A DNA stretch of 19,925 nucleotides from Jatrophihabitans_A sp035248685 (GTDB lineage Bacteria > Actinomycetota > Actinomycetes > Mycobacteriales > Jatrophihabitantaceae), in the NCBI GenBank assembly GCA_035248685.1, contig DATFHF010000074.1:1-19925 (forward strand). Direction: 5' to 3'. Both the position numbers and the translations under genes were made by a program. The notes under the pieces were generated by a model. That model had not been told where the DNA came from, ran no database searches, and saw nothing but the letters and a program-made list of their open reading frames with translations. Shown here piece by piece: positions 6,702 through 13,473 of the stretch (position 1 is its first letter; each line of letters opens with the position of its first letter).

Positions 6702-7400
6702 GTAGTCGTTGCTGCGGTAGCCGACCCGTGGGCTGAAACCGGCCCGGGCGGCCAGCCGGTCCAGGTTCAGCGCTCCGGGCGAGCCGACCAGCGGTGCCAC
6801 CCAGCGGCTGCCAGCCAATCCGGCCAGCCGTGCCTCGCCCGAGCCCGCAGTCGAGGCCAACGGGTGCCCGTCCGGCACCAGCAGATAGAGCCGCTCCCGT
6901 AGCAGCAGGGTCTCCACCAACCCACTCGGCCAGCCCGCGGGTGCCGCCTGGTACCGGTAAGCCAGTGCCAGATCCAGCTCACCGGCAAGCAACTGGGGCA
7001 GCAACGCATCCAATTCGCCTTCGTCCACCTCGATATCCGCCGCCGGACGTTCGGCGCTCAGGGTGGCCAGGGCGGCCGGCAGCAATCGGGCCGAGGCGGT
7101 CGGGAAGCTGCCGATCCGCAACCGGCCGAGTTCACCGCGGGCGATCGCGGCTACCTCGCGATCCAGGCCGTCCAACAAGGCCAACAGCTCGCCGGCCCGG
7201 TCGGCCAGCAGCCGGGCCTGCTCGGTCGGCCGCACGCTGTGCGCACTGCGCTCGAACAGCACCAGCCCCGACGCTCGCTCCAGTGCGGAGATCTGCTGCG
7301 ATACCGCCGACGGGGTGTAATTCAGCTCAGCGGCTGCGGCCGCGAACGAGCCGGTGTTCAGCACAGTGCGCAGGGTTTGCAGCTGGGATGGCGCAAGCAT
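6495..7400 (-). CDS. LysR-family transcriptional regulator, divergent from the DUF1338-like gene
   Basis: A 301-residue LysR-type regulator. The N-terminal winged helix-turn-helix runs over about residues 4-62: LAPSQLQTLRTVLNTGSFAA, then AAAELNYTPSAVSQQISALE (the recognition-helix S-x-x-S-Q-Q-I) and LVLFERSAHSVRPTEQARLL. The effector-binding domain starts near 90 (LGRLRIGSFPTASARLLPAA) and shows the usual alternation of Rossmann-like strands to the C-terminus. I use the ATG at 7400; an in-frame TTG six bases upstream would add two residues. The start codon lies inside an inverted repeat (7397-7415), so the protein probably represses or modulates its own transcription and that of the divergent gene at 7482. 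The effector is probably a catabolite of the pathway encoded to the right. Pseudomonas putida likewise has a LysR gene beside its DUF1338 enzyme gene. Confidence 0.95.
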   Translation of the reverse strand: MLAPSQLQTLRTVLNTGSFAAAAAELNYTPSAVSQQISALERASGLVLFERSAHSVRPTEQARLLADRAGELLALLDGLDREVAAIARGELGRLRIGSFPTASARLLPAALATLSAERPAADIEVDEGELDALLPQLLAGELDLALAYRYQAAPAGWPSGLVETLLLRERLYLLVPDGHPLASTAGSGEARLAGLAGSRWVAPLVGSPGALNLDRLAARAGFSPRVGYRSNDYSVVHGLVAAGLGVALMPGLALTEVTGVHSVPLAGRDARRTVLALHRPSARHSLLAAALTAIRTVAGTG

Positions 7401-7415
7401 AAGCAAAGCTTACGC
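7397..7415. promoter_or_regulatory. Probable LysR operator overlapping the LysR start codon
   Basis: GCATAAGC (7397-7404) and GCTTACGC (7408-7415) form an inverted repeat with seven of eight matches around AAA. It contains the LysR-box arrangement T-N11-A (T7400, A7412). It covers the ATG of the LysR gene on the minus strand and lies 67 bases before the ATG of the divergent gene. The half-site GCTTACG also occurs in the operator at 17931-17957. Confidence 0.6.
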
Positions 7416-7481
7416 TGAGCGCAGCGAGCTTGCGGGCTGCTGAATATGACTTCGGCTCGGACGGTACGCGAGACTGGAGCC

Positions 7482-8807
7482 ATGAGTGCAGTAGAGCAGT
7501 TCGATTGGGCCATGCACCCGCAGGCCGAAGCCCTGATCGACCGACTGGTGACCGCGGCCGTCGAGAAGAGCCCGACGCTGGCCGACTTCGCCGACCGGCT
7601 GGCCAGCCAGACCTCCACCAGGTTGCAGGATTGGTTGGATTCGGTGGCCGGTCCGGTAACCACCGACGAGCTGGTTGCGGTCGGGTTCCGGCCGACCGAG
7701 CACTACGGCCTGTGGCGCCATCCAGGCGCCCAACTGCCCGCGGTGATAGCTGCCGGCCACTACCAGCTGGCCATCCGAGTCGATGACGTCACGGCCTTCG
7801 CCGCAGCCTGGTCCGGCCAGCCGGTGGTCGGCTCGCCGCTGTCCGGCTATCGGCAGGTGCTGGTCAGCGATGAGAATGCCGTGCGATTGCTGGGCATTGA
7901 GCGCCGTTCCTGGGCGGTGGGCTGCCTGCCACAGCAATTCGACGCCACCGAACAGCAGGCTGCCGAGCAGGCCTGGCAACTGCTGGCCAACCGTCCCCGG
8001 CAGCTGACCGGGGTGGCCGGTCTGCGCGCCCAACTGCCCACCGCGCACGCCACGGCACAGCTGGTCGGCGTCGACCTGGCCGCCTCCTACTTCCTGGAGC
8101 AGGAACGGCAATTCTGGCAGTCACGCAATACCGCAGGTGCCGTCCAACACGCCCGGCAGGACGCGCTCGGGCTCGGCTGGGGCAACAACGACCATCACAC
8201 CTTTCGCTCGTCCCGGCCGGCGTTTCGGGCCCTGATCGAATTCCTGACGGTGCTCGGGTTCGGCCTGCGGGAGCGGTTCTATGCCGGTTCGGAAGCCGGT
8301 TGGGGCGCCCAGGTGCTCGAACACCCCGGTTGTGGTGGGGTGATCTTCGCCGACGTGGATCTGACCGAGCACGAGGTGGATCTCGACTTTGCGCACACCG
8401 ACCTGCCGCCATCGACCGAGCTCGGAACCGTGGGCATGTGGTGCGCGCTGCACGGCGAGTCGCTGCTAGAAGCCGGCATGCACCACCTGGAGGGCCAGTT
8501 CTCCTTCGAGGAGCTGGCCAGCGCGCTGGCCGGCCTCGGCCACCGGTCGATGGCGCCGTTTTCGGACTTCGCGCACCTCAAGCAGGCCTTCACCGACGCC
8601 GAATGGTGGCCGGTCGCTCGGCATCGGCTGGACGAGCTGGTGGCCACCGGGCAGCTGTCCGCCGAGCGGGCGGCCGAGATCGCCGAGACCGGGGCGGCCG
8701 GATCCCATTTGGAGAACCTGGCCCGGCGCGGCGGCTTCAAGGGCTTCAACCAGCACAACGTCTCGGTCACCATGCAGGCCACCCATCCCCGGGACTATCG
8801 ACTGTGA
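7482..8807 (+). CDS. VOC-fold / DUF1338-like protein, candidate 2-oxoadipate dioxygenase/decarboxylase
   Basis: A 441-residue protein I place tentatively in or near the DUF1338 (HglS/YdcJ) family, Fe(II) enzymes that convert 2-oxoadipate to D-2-hydroxyglutarate with loss of CO2. The support is local: WGNNDHHTFRSSRPAFRALI (about 234-253) resembles the N-D-H-x-x-F-R-T motif of short DUF1338 proteins, with His238 and Arg242 in the H-x3-R spacing known from HglS. It is followed by a strand order (LGFGLRERFY, WGAQVLEHPG, GVIFADVDLTEHE) expected of a VOC metal-binding module. A second His pair is at 334-335 (GMHHLEGQFSFEEL). The N-terminal half looks like another, divergent VOC-like module (HYQLAIRVDD). 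Overall similarity to HglS is weak, so this is a distant or different subfamily. Context supports it: divergent LysR, YdiJ and aminotransferase downstream. ATG 7446 is an alternative start. Confidence 0.55.
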   Translation: MSAVEQFDWAMHPQAEALIDRLVTAAVEKSPTLADFADRLASQTSTRLQDWLDSVAGPVTTDELVAVGFRPTEHYGLWRHPGAQLPAVIAAGHYQLAIRVDDVTAFAAAWSGQPVVGSPLSGYRQVLVSDENAVRLLGIERRSWAVGCLPQQFDATEQQAAEQAWQLLANRPRQLTGVAGLRAQLPTAHATAQLVGVDLAASYFLEQERQFWQSRNTAGAVQHARQDALGLGWGNNDHHTFRSSRPAFRALIEFLTVLGFGLRERFYAGSEAGWGAQVLEHPGCGGVIFADVDLTEHEVDLDFAHTDLPPSTELGTVGMWCALHGESLLEAGMHHLEGQFSFEELASALAGLGHRSMAPFSDFAHLKQAFTDAEWWPVARHRLDELVATGQLSAERAAEIAETGAAGSHLENLARRGGFKGFNQHNVSVTMQATHPRDYRL

Positions 8808-8862
8808 GATCGCTGCCGCGACGGCCGGCCCTGATGTCGGTAGTGCCGGTCAGAATGAGTCC

Positions 8863-9375
8863 ATGCGAGAAACGGCCGAGCAATTAGCCACCCTGCAGCG
8901 TCTGCTGGACGACAGCTTCGCCGCCGCGTCGGAGCACCTGACCTCGATCATGACCCCGGAGCGCAGGCTGACCGCAATCGCGCTGGTCCAGCAACTGCCG
9001 AGCCCGGCGGTGCTCAACCTCGCCACCGTGACGGCTCGCGGCGAGCCGCGGATCTCGGCGGTGGACGGGCACTTCATGCACGGCCACTGGTACTTCACCA
9101 CCGCGGCGGACTCGCCGAAGGCGCGACAGCTGGCGGCTCGGCCGGCGACCAGCGCGTCATACACGCCCCGGGACGGCTACGGGGTGTTCTGCCACGGCCG
9201 GGCGGTGCTGCTCGACGGCGAACAGCGGCAGATGCTGCACGACCATTTCGTGGCTACCTACCATGCCGATCCGGATGACTGGGGGACGATTGGCTACTTC
9301 CGGATCGACGCGCACTGGCTGGTGGCCTTCGACTTCGGCCCACCGGGTGGCGGCGACCAGCCTCCGGCCCCGTGA
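8863..9375 (+). CDS. Pyridoxamine 5'-phosphate oxidase (PPOX) family protein
   Basis: A 170-residue flavin/deazaflavin split-barrel protein. A helical N-terminus (1-44) precedes the barrel: PAVLNLATVTARGEPRISAV (48-67) is the typical first hairpin, followed by GHFMHGHWYFTTAADSPKAR (69-88) and QLAARPATSASYTPRDGYGV (89-108), with the K-x-R-x-L-x-x-R-P helix at the phosphate site. A third strand pair carries FCHGRAVLLDGE. Length suits small F420/FMN-dependent PPOX proteins. It is unrelated in detail to the PPOX protein at 4252. A -10-like CAGAAT (8851-8856) sits six bases before the ATG and no ribosome binding site is visible, so it may have its own leaderless start as well as read-through from the gene 55 bases upstream. 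Its place between two pathway genes may be meaningful or incidental; no substrate is evident. Confidence 0.87.
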   Translation: MRETAEQLATLQRLLDDSFAAASEHLTSIMTPERRLTAIALVQQLPSPAVLNLATVTARGEPRISAVDGHFMHGHWYFTTAADSPKARQLAARPATSASYTPRDGYGVFCHGRAVLLDGEQRQMLHDHFVATYHADPDDWGTIGYFRIDAHWLVAFDFGPPGGGDQPPAP

Positions 9376-9421
9376 GCTACCCGACCCCGGCGGGCCGATC
9401 GGCGAGCGGCAGGATTGGCAT

Positions 9422-12292
9422 GTGAGCGCCCAGCCGACTGCCGACCAACCGGTGGCAGAGCAGTTGGTGGCACAGCTGCGCGCCGCCGGCATCGCCGAGG
9501 TGGACGCCTCGACCCGGCGGCGGGCCGAATACTCCAGCGACGCCTCGAACTACCGGATCGTCCCGCAGGCTGTGGTCTTTCCCCGGCACTCGGACGAGGT
9601 GGCGCTGGCCTTGGAGGTGGCCCGGGGGACCGGCACCCCGGTCACCTCGCGCGGCGCCGGCACGTCGTGCGCCGGTAACGCGGTCGGCCCCGGCATGGTG
9701 CTGGACTTCTCCCGGCACCTCAACCGGCTGATCGAACTCGATCCGCAGGCCCAGACCGCGATCGTCCAGCCCGGAATGATCATGGCCGATCTGCAACGCG
9801 CCGCCGCCCCGCACGGCCTGCGGTTCGGGCCGGATCCCTCCACCCAGGCCCGCTGCACCATCGGCGGCATGATCGGCAACAACGCCTGCGGCGCGCACGC
9901 GCTGGCCTACGGGCGAACCGCGGACAACCTGGAGCGGCTGTCGCTGCTGCTGGCCGACGGTCGCACGCTGTCCGCCGGCCGGTTGGCCGAGCTCACCGAT
10001 CCGATCGGCGCTGAGCTGACCAACCTGGTCACCGGCCACCTGGGCGTGATCCGTCCGGAGTTCGGCCGCTTCGGCCGGCAAATCTCCGGCTACTCCTTGG
10101 AACACCTGCTGCCCGAGCACGGCGGCCAACTGGCCCGGTTCCTGGCCGGCACCGAGGGCACCCTGGCGGTGATCACCGAGGCAGAAGTCCGGTTGGTCGA
10201 GCAGGCCCGGTTCACCGCGCTGGCGGTGCTCGCCTACGCCGACATGCCGACCGCCGCCGACGCGGTGCCGACCCTGCTGCCGCTGCGACCGCTGGCCCTG
10301 GAAGGCATGGACGCCCGGCTGGTCGAGGTACTGCGCAGCCGGCGCGGCCCCGGCGCGGTGCCCGAACTGCCGACCGGCGGCGGCTGGCTGTTCATCGAAA
10401 CCGGCGGCCAGAGCCAGCAGGAAGCGATCGACGCCGCCCAGCAGATCGTGCGGGCCGCGGCGCCGGACCGGCACGCCGTGGTCACCGGGCCGCCCGCCGC
10501 CCGGCTCTGGCGGATCCGGGAAGACGGCGCTGGACTCGGCGGCCGGACGCCGTCGAACGCCCCGGCCTGGCCCGGCTGGGAGGATGCGGCCGTGCCGCCG
10601 GAGCGGCTGGGCGGCTACCTGCGGGAGTTCTTCCAACTGCTGCAAGCACATCAGGTGGACGGGCTGGCCTATGGCCACTTCGGCGACGGCTGCGTGCACT
10701 GCCGGCTGGACCTGCCACTGGGCCGGCCGGCCGCCCTGCGTGAGTTTCTGCACGATGCGGCCGACCTGGTCGCCGCACACGGCGGGTCGATGTCGGGGGA
10801 GCACGGCGATGGCCGGGCCCGCGGTGAGCTGTTGCCGGCGATGTACTCGGCCGAAGCGATCGGCCTGTTCGGCCAGGTCAAGGCGATCTTCGACCCGGCG
10901 AACCTGCTCAACCCCGGCGTGATCGTGAATCCGGCACCGGTGACCACCGCCCTCCGGCTGGCCGAGCTGAACGGCGCGCCGGCGCTGCCCACCCGCGGTG
11001 GTTTCAGCTATCCGCACGACGCCGGCTCTTTCAGCACCGCGGTGCATCGCTGCGTCGGGGTAGGCAAGTGCCGGGCCAACAACACCGCCGCCGGCGGCGT
11101 GATGTGCCCGTCCTACCTTGCTACTAAAGACGAAACCCACTCGACCCGGGGACGGGCTCGAGTGCTCCAGGAGCTGGTCAACGGCCGGCTGGTAACCGAT
11201 GGCTGGCAGGCCCGAGAGGCGACCGAGGCGCTCGAGCTGTGCCTGTCCTGCAAGGGCTGCGCCTCGGATTGCCCGGCCGGGGTGGACATGGCCACCTACA
11301 AGGCCGAGCTGCTCTACCACCGCTACCGGCACCGGCTGCGGCCGGCTGCGCACTACGCACTGGGCTGGTTACCACGTTGGAGCCGGCTGGCCGGCCGGTT
11401 CCCGCGGCTGGCCAACGCGGCGCTGCGGCCAGGACCGTTGGCGGCGCTGGCCAAACGGGTCGGTGGCATCGACCGGCGCCGGCCGCTGCCCAGCTTTGCC
11501 AGCCGCACGTTCCGGCAGTGGTTCGGCGAGCATCCGGCCGCCGTCGGCGACCCGGTGCTGCTCTGGGTGGACACCTTCACCAACAGCTTCGCGCCCGACG
11601 TCGGAGTGGCCGCGGTGGCTGTGCTGGAGGCGGCCGGCTACTCGGTGCGGATACCGGACCGGCAGGTGTGCTGCGGCCTGACCTGGATCTCGACCGGCCA
11701 GCTGGACGGCGCCCGCCGGCAGCTGGCCCGCAGCCTGGACGCCCTGGCACCGGCCGTGCAACAGGGGTTTCCGATCGTCGGGCTGGAACCGTCCTGCACC
11801 GCGGTGCTCCGATCGGACGTCCGCGAGCTGCTGCCCGACGACCCGCGGACCGCTCGGCTCACGGTGCGGACGCTGGCGGAACTGCTCACCGAACGAGGCC
11901 GGCCGCTGCCGTCGCTGGCCGGGGTGCGTGCGCTGGCCCAAACCCACTGCCACCAGCACGCGGTGCTCGGCTTCGGTCCGGACGAGGCGCTGCTACGCGG
12001 GGCGGGTGCCGAACTGACCACCGTCGGCGGCTGCTGCGGCCTGGCCGGTAATTTCGGGGTAGAGCGTGGCCACTACGACGTGTCGGTCGCGGTGGCCGAG
12101 CAGGCACTGCTGCCCGCGGTCCGGCAGGCCGATGCCGACACCGTGCTGCTCGCCGATGGGTTCTCCTGCCGCACCCAGCTGGAGCAGCTGTCCGACCGGA
12201 CCGGCCGGCACATGGCCCAGCTGCTCGCCGAGCACCTGCCGGCAACTGCTGAATCAGATCCCGCTATCCGAACAGGGGAAAGTCGTGAGTAG
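9422..12292 (+). CDS. FAD-linked oxidase / Fe-S / CCG-domain dehydrogenase, YdiJ type (candidate D-2-hydroxyglutarate dehydrogenase)
   Basis: A 956-residue fusion flavo-iron-sulfur dehydrogenase. An N-terminal FAD-binding-4 (PCMH) domain begins near 47 (QAVVFPRHSDEVALALE) with the isoalloxazine-proximal IGGMIGNNACGAHALAYGRT from 147. A FAD-oxidase C domain follows, with SGEHGDGRARGELLP at its end. Two cysteine clusters bind Fe-S: C-V-G-V-G-K-C from 544 with M-C-P-S-Y after it, and CLSCKGCASDCP at 607-618. The C-terminal half has two CCG modules (VCCGLTW at 749 and GGCCGLAGNFG near 869), as in electron-transferring subunits. Domain order and size match YdiJ, the D-2-hydroxyglutarate dehydrogenase of Pseudomonas and E. 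coli; a D-lactate or other 2-hydroxyacid dehydrogenase is the alternative. GTG 9422 is chosen for AGGA at 9411-9414; the frame is open further upstream but overlaps the PPOX gene. It overlaps the aminotransferase by eight bases. Confidence 0.88.
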   Translation: MSAQPTADQPVAEQLVAQLRAAGIAEVDASTRRRAEYSSDASNYRIVPQAVVFPRHSDEVALALEVARGTGTPVTSRGAGTSCAGNAVGPGMVLDFSRHLNRLIELDPQAQTAIVQPGMIMADLQRAAAPHGLRFGPDPSTQARCTIGGMIGNNACGAHALAYGRTADNLERLSLLLADGRTLSAGRLAELTDPIGAELTNLVTGHLGVIRPEFGRFGRQISGYSLEHLLPEHGGQLARFLAGTEGTLAVITEAEVRLVEQARFTALAVLAYADMPTAADAVPTLLPLRPLALEGMDARLVEVLRSRRGPGAVPELPTGGGWLFIETGGQSQQEAIDAAQQIVRAAAPDRHAVVTGPPAARLWRIREDGAGLGGRTPSNAPAWPGWEDAAVPPERLGGYLREFFQLLQAHQVDGLAYGHFGDGCVHCRLDLPLGRPAALREFLHDAADLVAAHGGSMSGEHGDGRARGELLPAMYSAEAIGLFGQVKAIFDPANLLNPGVIVNPAPVTTALRLAELNGAPALPTRGGFSYPHDAGSFSTAVHRCVGVGKCRANNTAAGGVMCPSYLATKDETHSTRGRARVLQELVNGRLVTDGWQAREATEALELCLSCKGCASDCPAGVDMATYKAELLYHRYRHRLRPAAHYALGWLPRWSRLAGRFPRLANAALRPGPLAALAKRVGGIDRRRPLPSFASRTFRQWFGEHPAAVGDPVLLWVDTFTNSFAPDVGVAAVAVLEAAGYSVRIPDRQVCCGLTWISTGQLDGARRQLARSLDALAPAVQQGFPIVGLEPSCTAVLRSDVRELLPDDPRTARLTVRTLAELLTERGRPLPSLAGVRALAQTHCHQHAVLGFGPDEALLRGAGAELTTVGGCCGLAGNFGVERGHYDVSVAVAEQALLPAVRQADADTVLLADGFSCRTQLEQLSDRTGRHMAQLLAEHLPATAESDPAIRTGESRE

Positions 12293-13379
12293 TGGTTTCG
12301 TCCCACCGCCCTACCCGTACGAACGGCTGGGGGCGCTCAGCGCGCTGGCCGACAAGCTGGACGGCGGGGCGGTCGACCTGTCGATCGGGACCCCATGCGA
12401 CCCACCGCCGGCCGAGGTGATCGCGGCGTTGGCCGATGCCGATCGAGCCCGGGGCTACCCGCCTTCGATCGGCACCCCTGGCCTGCGCGCAGCGGCCGCC
12501 GACTGGATCGATCGGCGGCTCGGCGCCAGCGTCGACCCGGACACCGAGCTGGCCGCCTGTGTCGGTACCAAGGAGTTCGTGGCCTCGACCCCGCAGTACC
12601 TCAAGCTGCGCCGGCCGGAGCGAGACACCGTGCTGTACCCGGCGGTCAGCTACCCGACCTACGAAATGGGTGCCATCCTGGCCGGCCTGCGCGCGCTGCC
12701 CTACCACCGGCTGGCCGACATCGCCGAGTCCGATGCCGAACGCGCCTTGTGCATCTGGGTGAACTCGCCGGCCAACCCGTCCGGTGAACTGCTGGATCTG
12801 GCCGCGGCCGCTCGCTGGGGACGAGAGCGTGAGGTGCCGGTGCTTTCCGACGAGTGCTACGCCGAGTTCAGCTACGCGCAGGGTCCGACCACCATCTTGC
12901 GCGAGGGCAACCAGGGCGTGCTCGCGCTGCACTCGCTGTCCAAGCGGGATAACTTCGCGGGCGCCCGGATCGGCTTCTACGCCGGTGACGCCGAGCTGGT
13001 GCACTACCTGCGCGAGGTGCGCAAGCACGCCGGGCTGATGCCACCCGGGCCGGTGCAGAACGCCGCGATAGTCGCGCTGTCCGACGACGCCCACGTCGAG
13101 ATCCAGCGTGCCCGCTACCTGGACCGGCTGAAGCGGCTGGTGCAGGTGCTGGCGGCACTCGACATCAAAGCCGAGCTGCCGGCCGGCGCGTTCTACCTGT
13201 GGTTCGCCGCACCGGGCGGGGACGCTTGGGCGACCGCCCGGCTGCTAGCCGAGCAGGCCGGCATCGTCGCCTCGCCGGGGGAGTTCTACGGCCCGGACTC
13301 GACCGGCTACCTGCGGCTGGCCGCGGTCGCGCCGGACGAGCGGATCGAGCTGACCGCCCGGCGGGTCGGCCTGGCCTAG
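12285..13379 (+). CDS. Class I/II PLP aminotransferase, DapC-like (candidate 2-aminoadipate aminotransferase)
   Basis: A 364-residue fold-type I aminotransferase. VDLSIGTPCDPPPAEVIAAL near 31-50 and GYPPSIGTPGLRAA are the substrate-loop and N-terminal motifs of the actinobacterial succinyldiaminopimelate transaminase (DapC) group. PLP residues are all visible: Asn in WVNSPANPSGELLD, Asp189 and Tyr192 in LSDECYAEF, and the Schiff-base Lys220 in SLSKRDNFAGARIGF. The conserved C-terminal Arg for the substrate carboxylate is in GYLRLA. GTG 12285 has AGGGG at 12274-12278, six bases away, and the start lies inside the upstream gene's last codons. In actinobacteria this family normally serves lysine biosynthesis. 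Coupling here to a YdiJ-type dehydrogenase suggests a catabolic role instead, for example 2-aminoadipate to 2-oxoadipate with 2-oxoglutarate as acceptor. That substrate is inference; DapC remains possible. Confidence 0.87.
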   Translation: MSSGFVPPPYPYERLGALSALADKLDGGAVDLSIGTPCDPPPAEVIAALADADRARGYPPSIGTPGLRAAAADWIDRRLGASVDPDTELAACVGTKEFVASTPQYLKLRRPERDTVLYPAVSYPTYEMGAILAGLRALPYHRLADIAESDAERALCIWVNSPANPSGELLDLAAAARWGREREVPVLSDECYAEFSYAQGPTTILREGNQGVLALHSLSKRDNFAGARIGFYAGDAELVHYLREVRKHAGLMPPGPVQNAAIVALSDDAHVEIQRARYLDRLKRLVQVLAALDIKAELPAGAFYLWFAAPGGDAWATARLLAEQAGIVASPGEFYGPDSTGYLRLAAVAPDERIELTARRVGLA

Positions 13380-13473
13380 CACCGATGGTGGTAAATAGCT
13401 CACACAGAGTTAACTGATCACGTAGGGTGTGCTGGCACCGCTGACCGCGGTGGATCGAGCACCCAGGAGAAAC

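Noticed and set aside
7447..7475. Possible promoter TGACTT-N17-GAGACT before ATG 7482
   Set aside because: The geometry fits a leaderless start, but both hexamers deviate from consensus (the -10 lacks the leading T), so it is not annotated.
9377..11353. A 658-codon open frame on the minus strand, antisense to the YdiJ-type gene
   Set aside because: Gly/Arg/Gln/His-rich shadow with no domain, while the plus-strand protein has intact FAD and Fe-S motifs.
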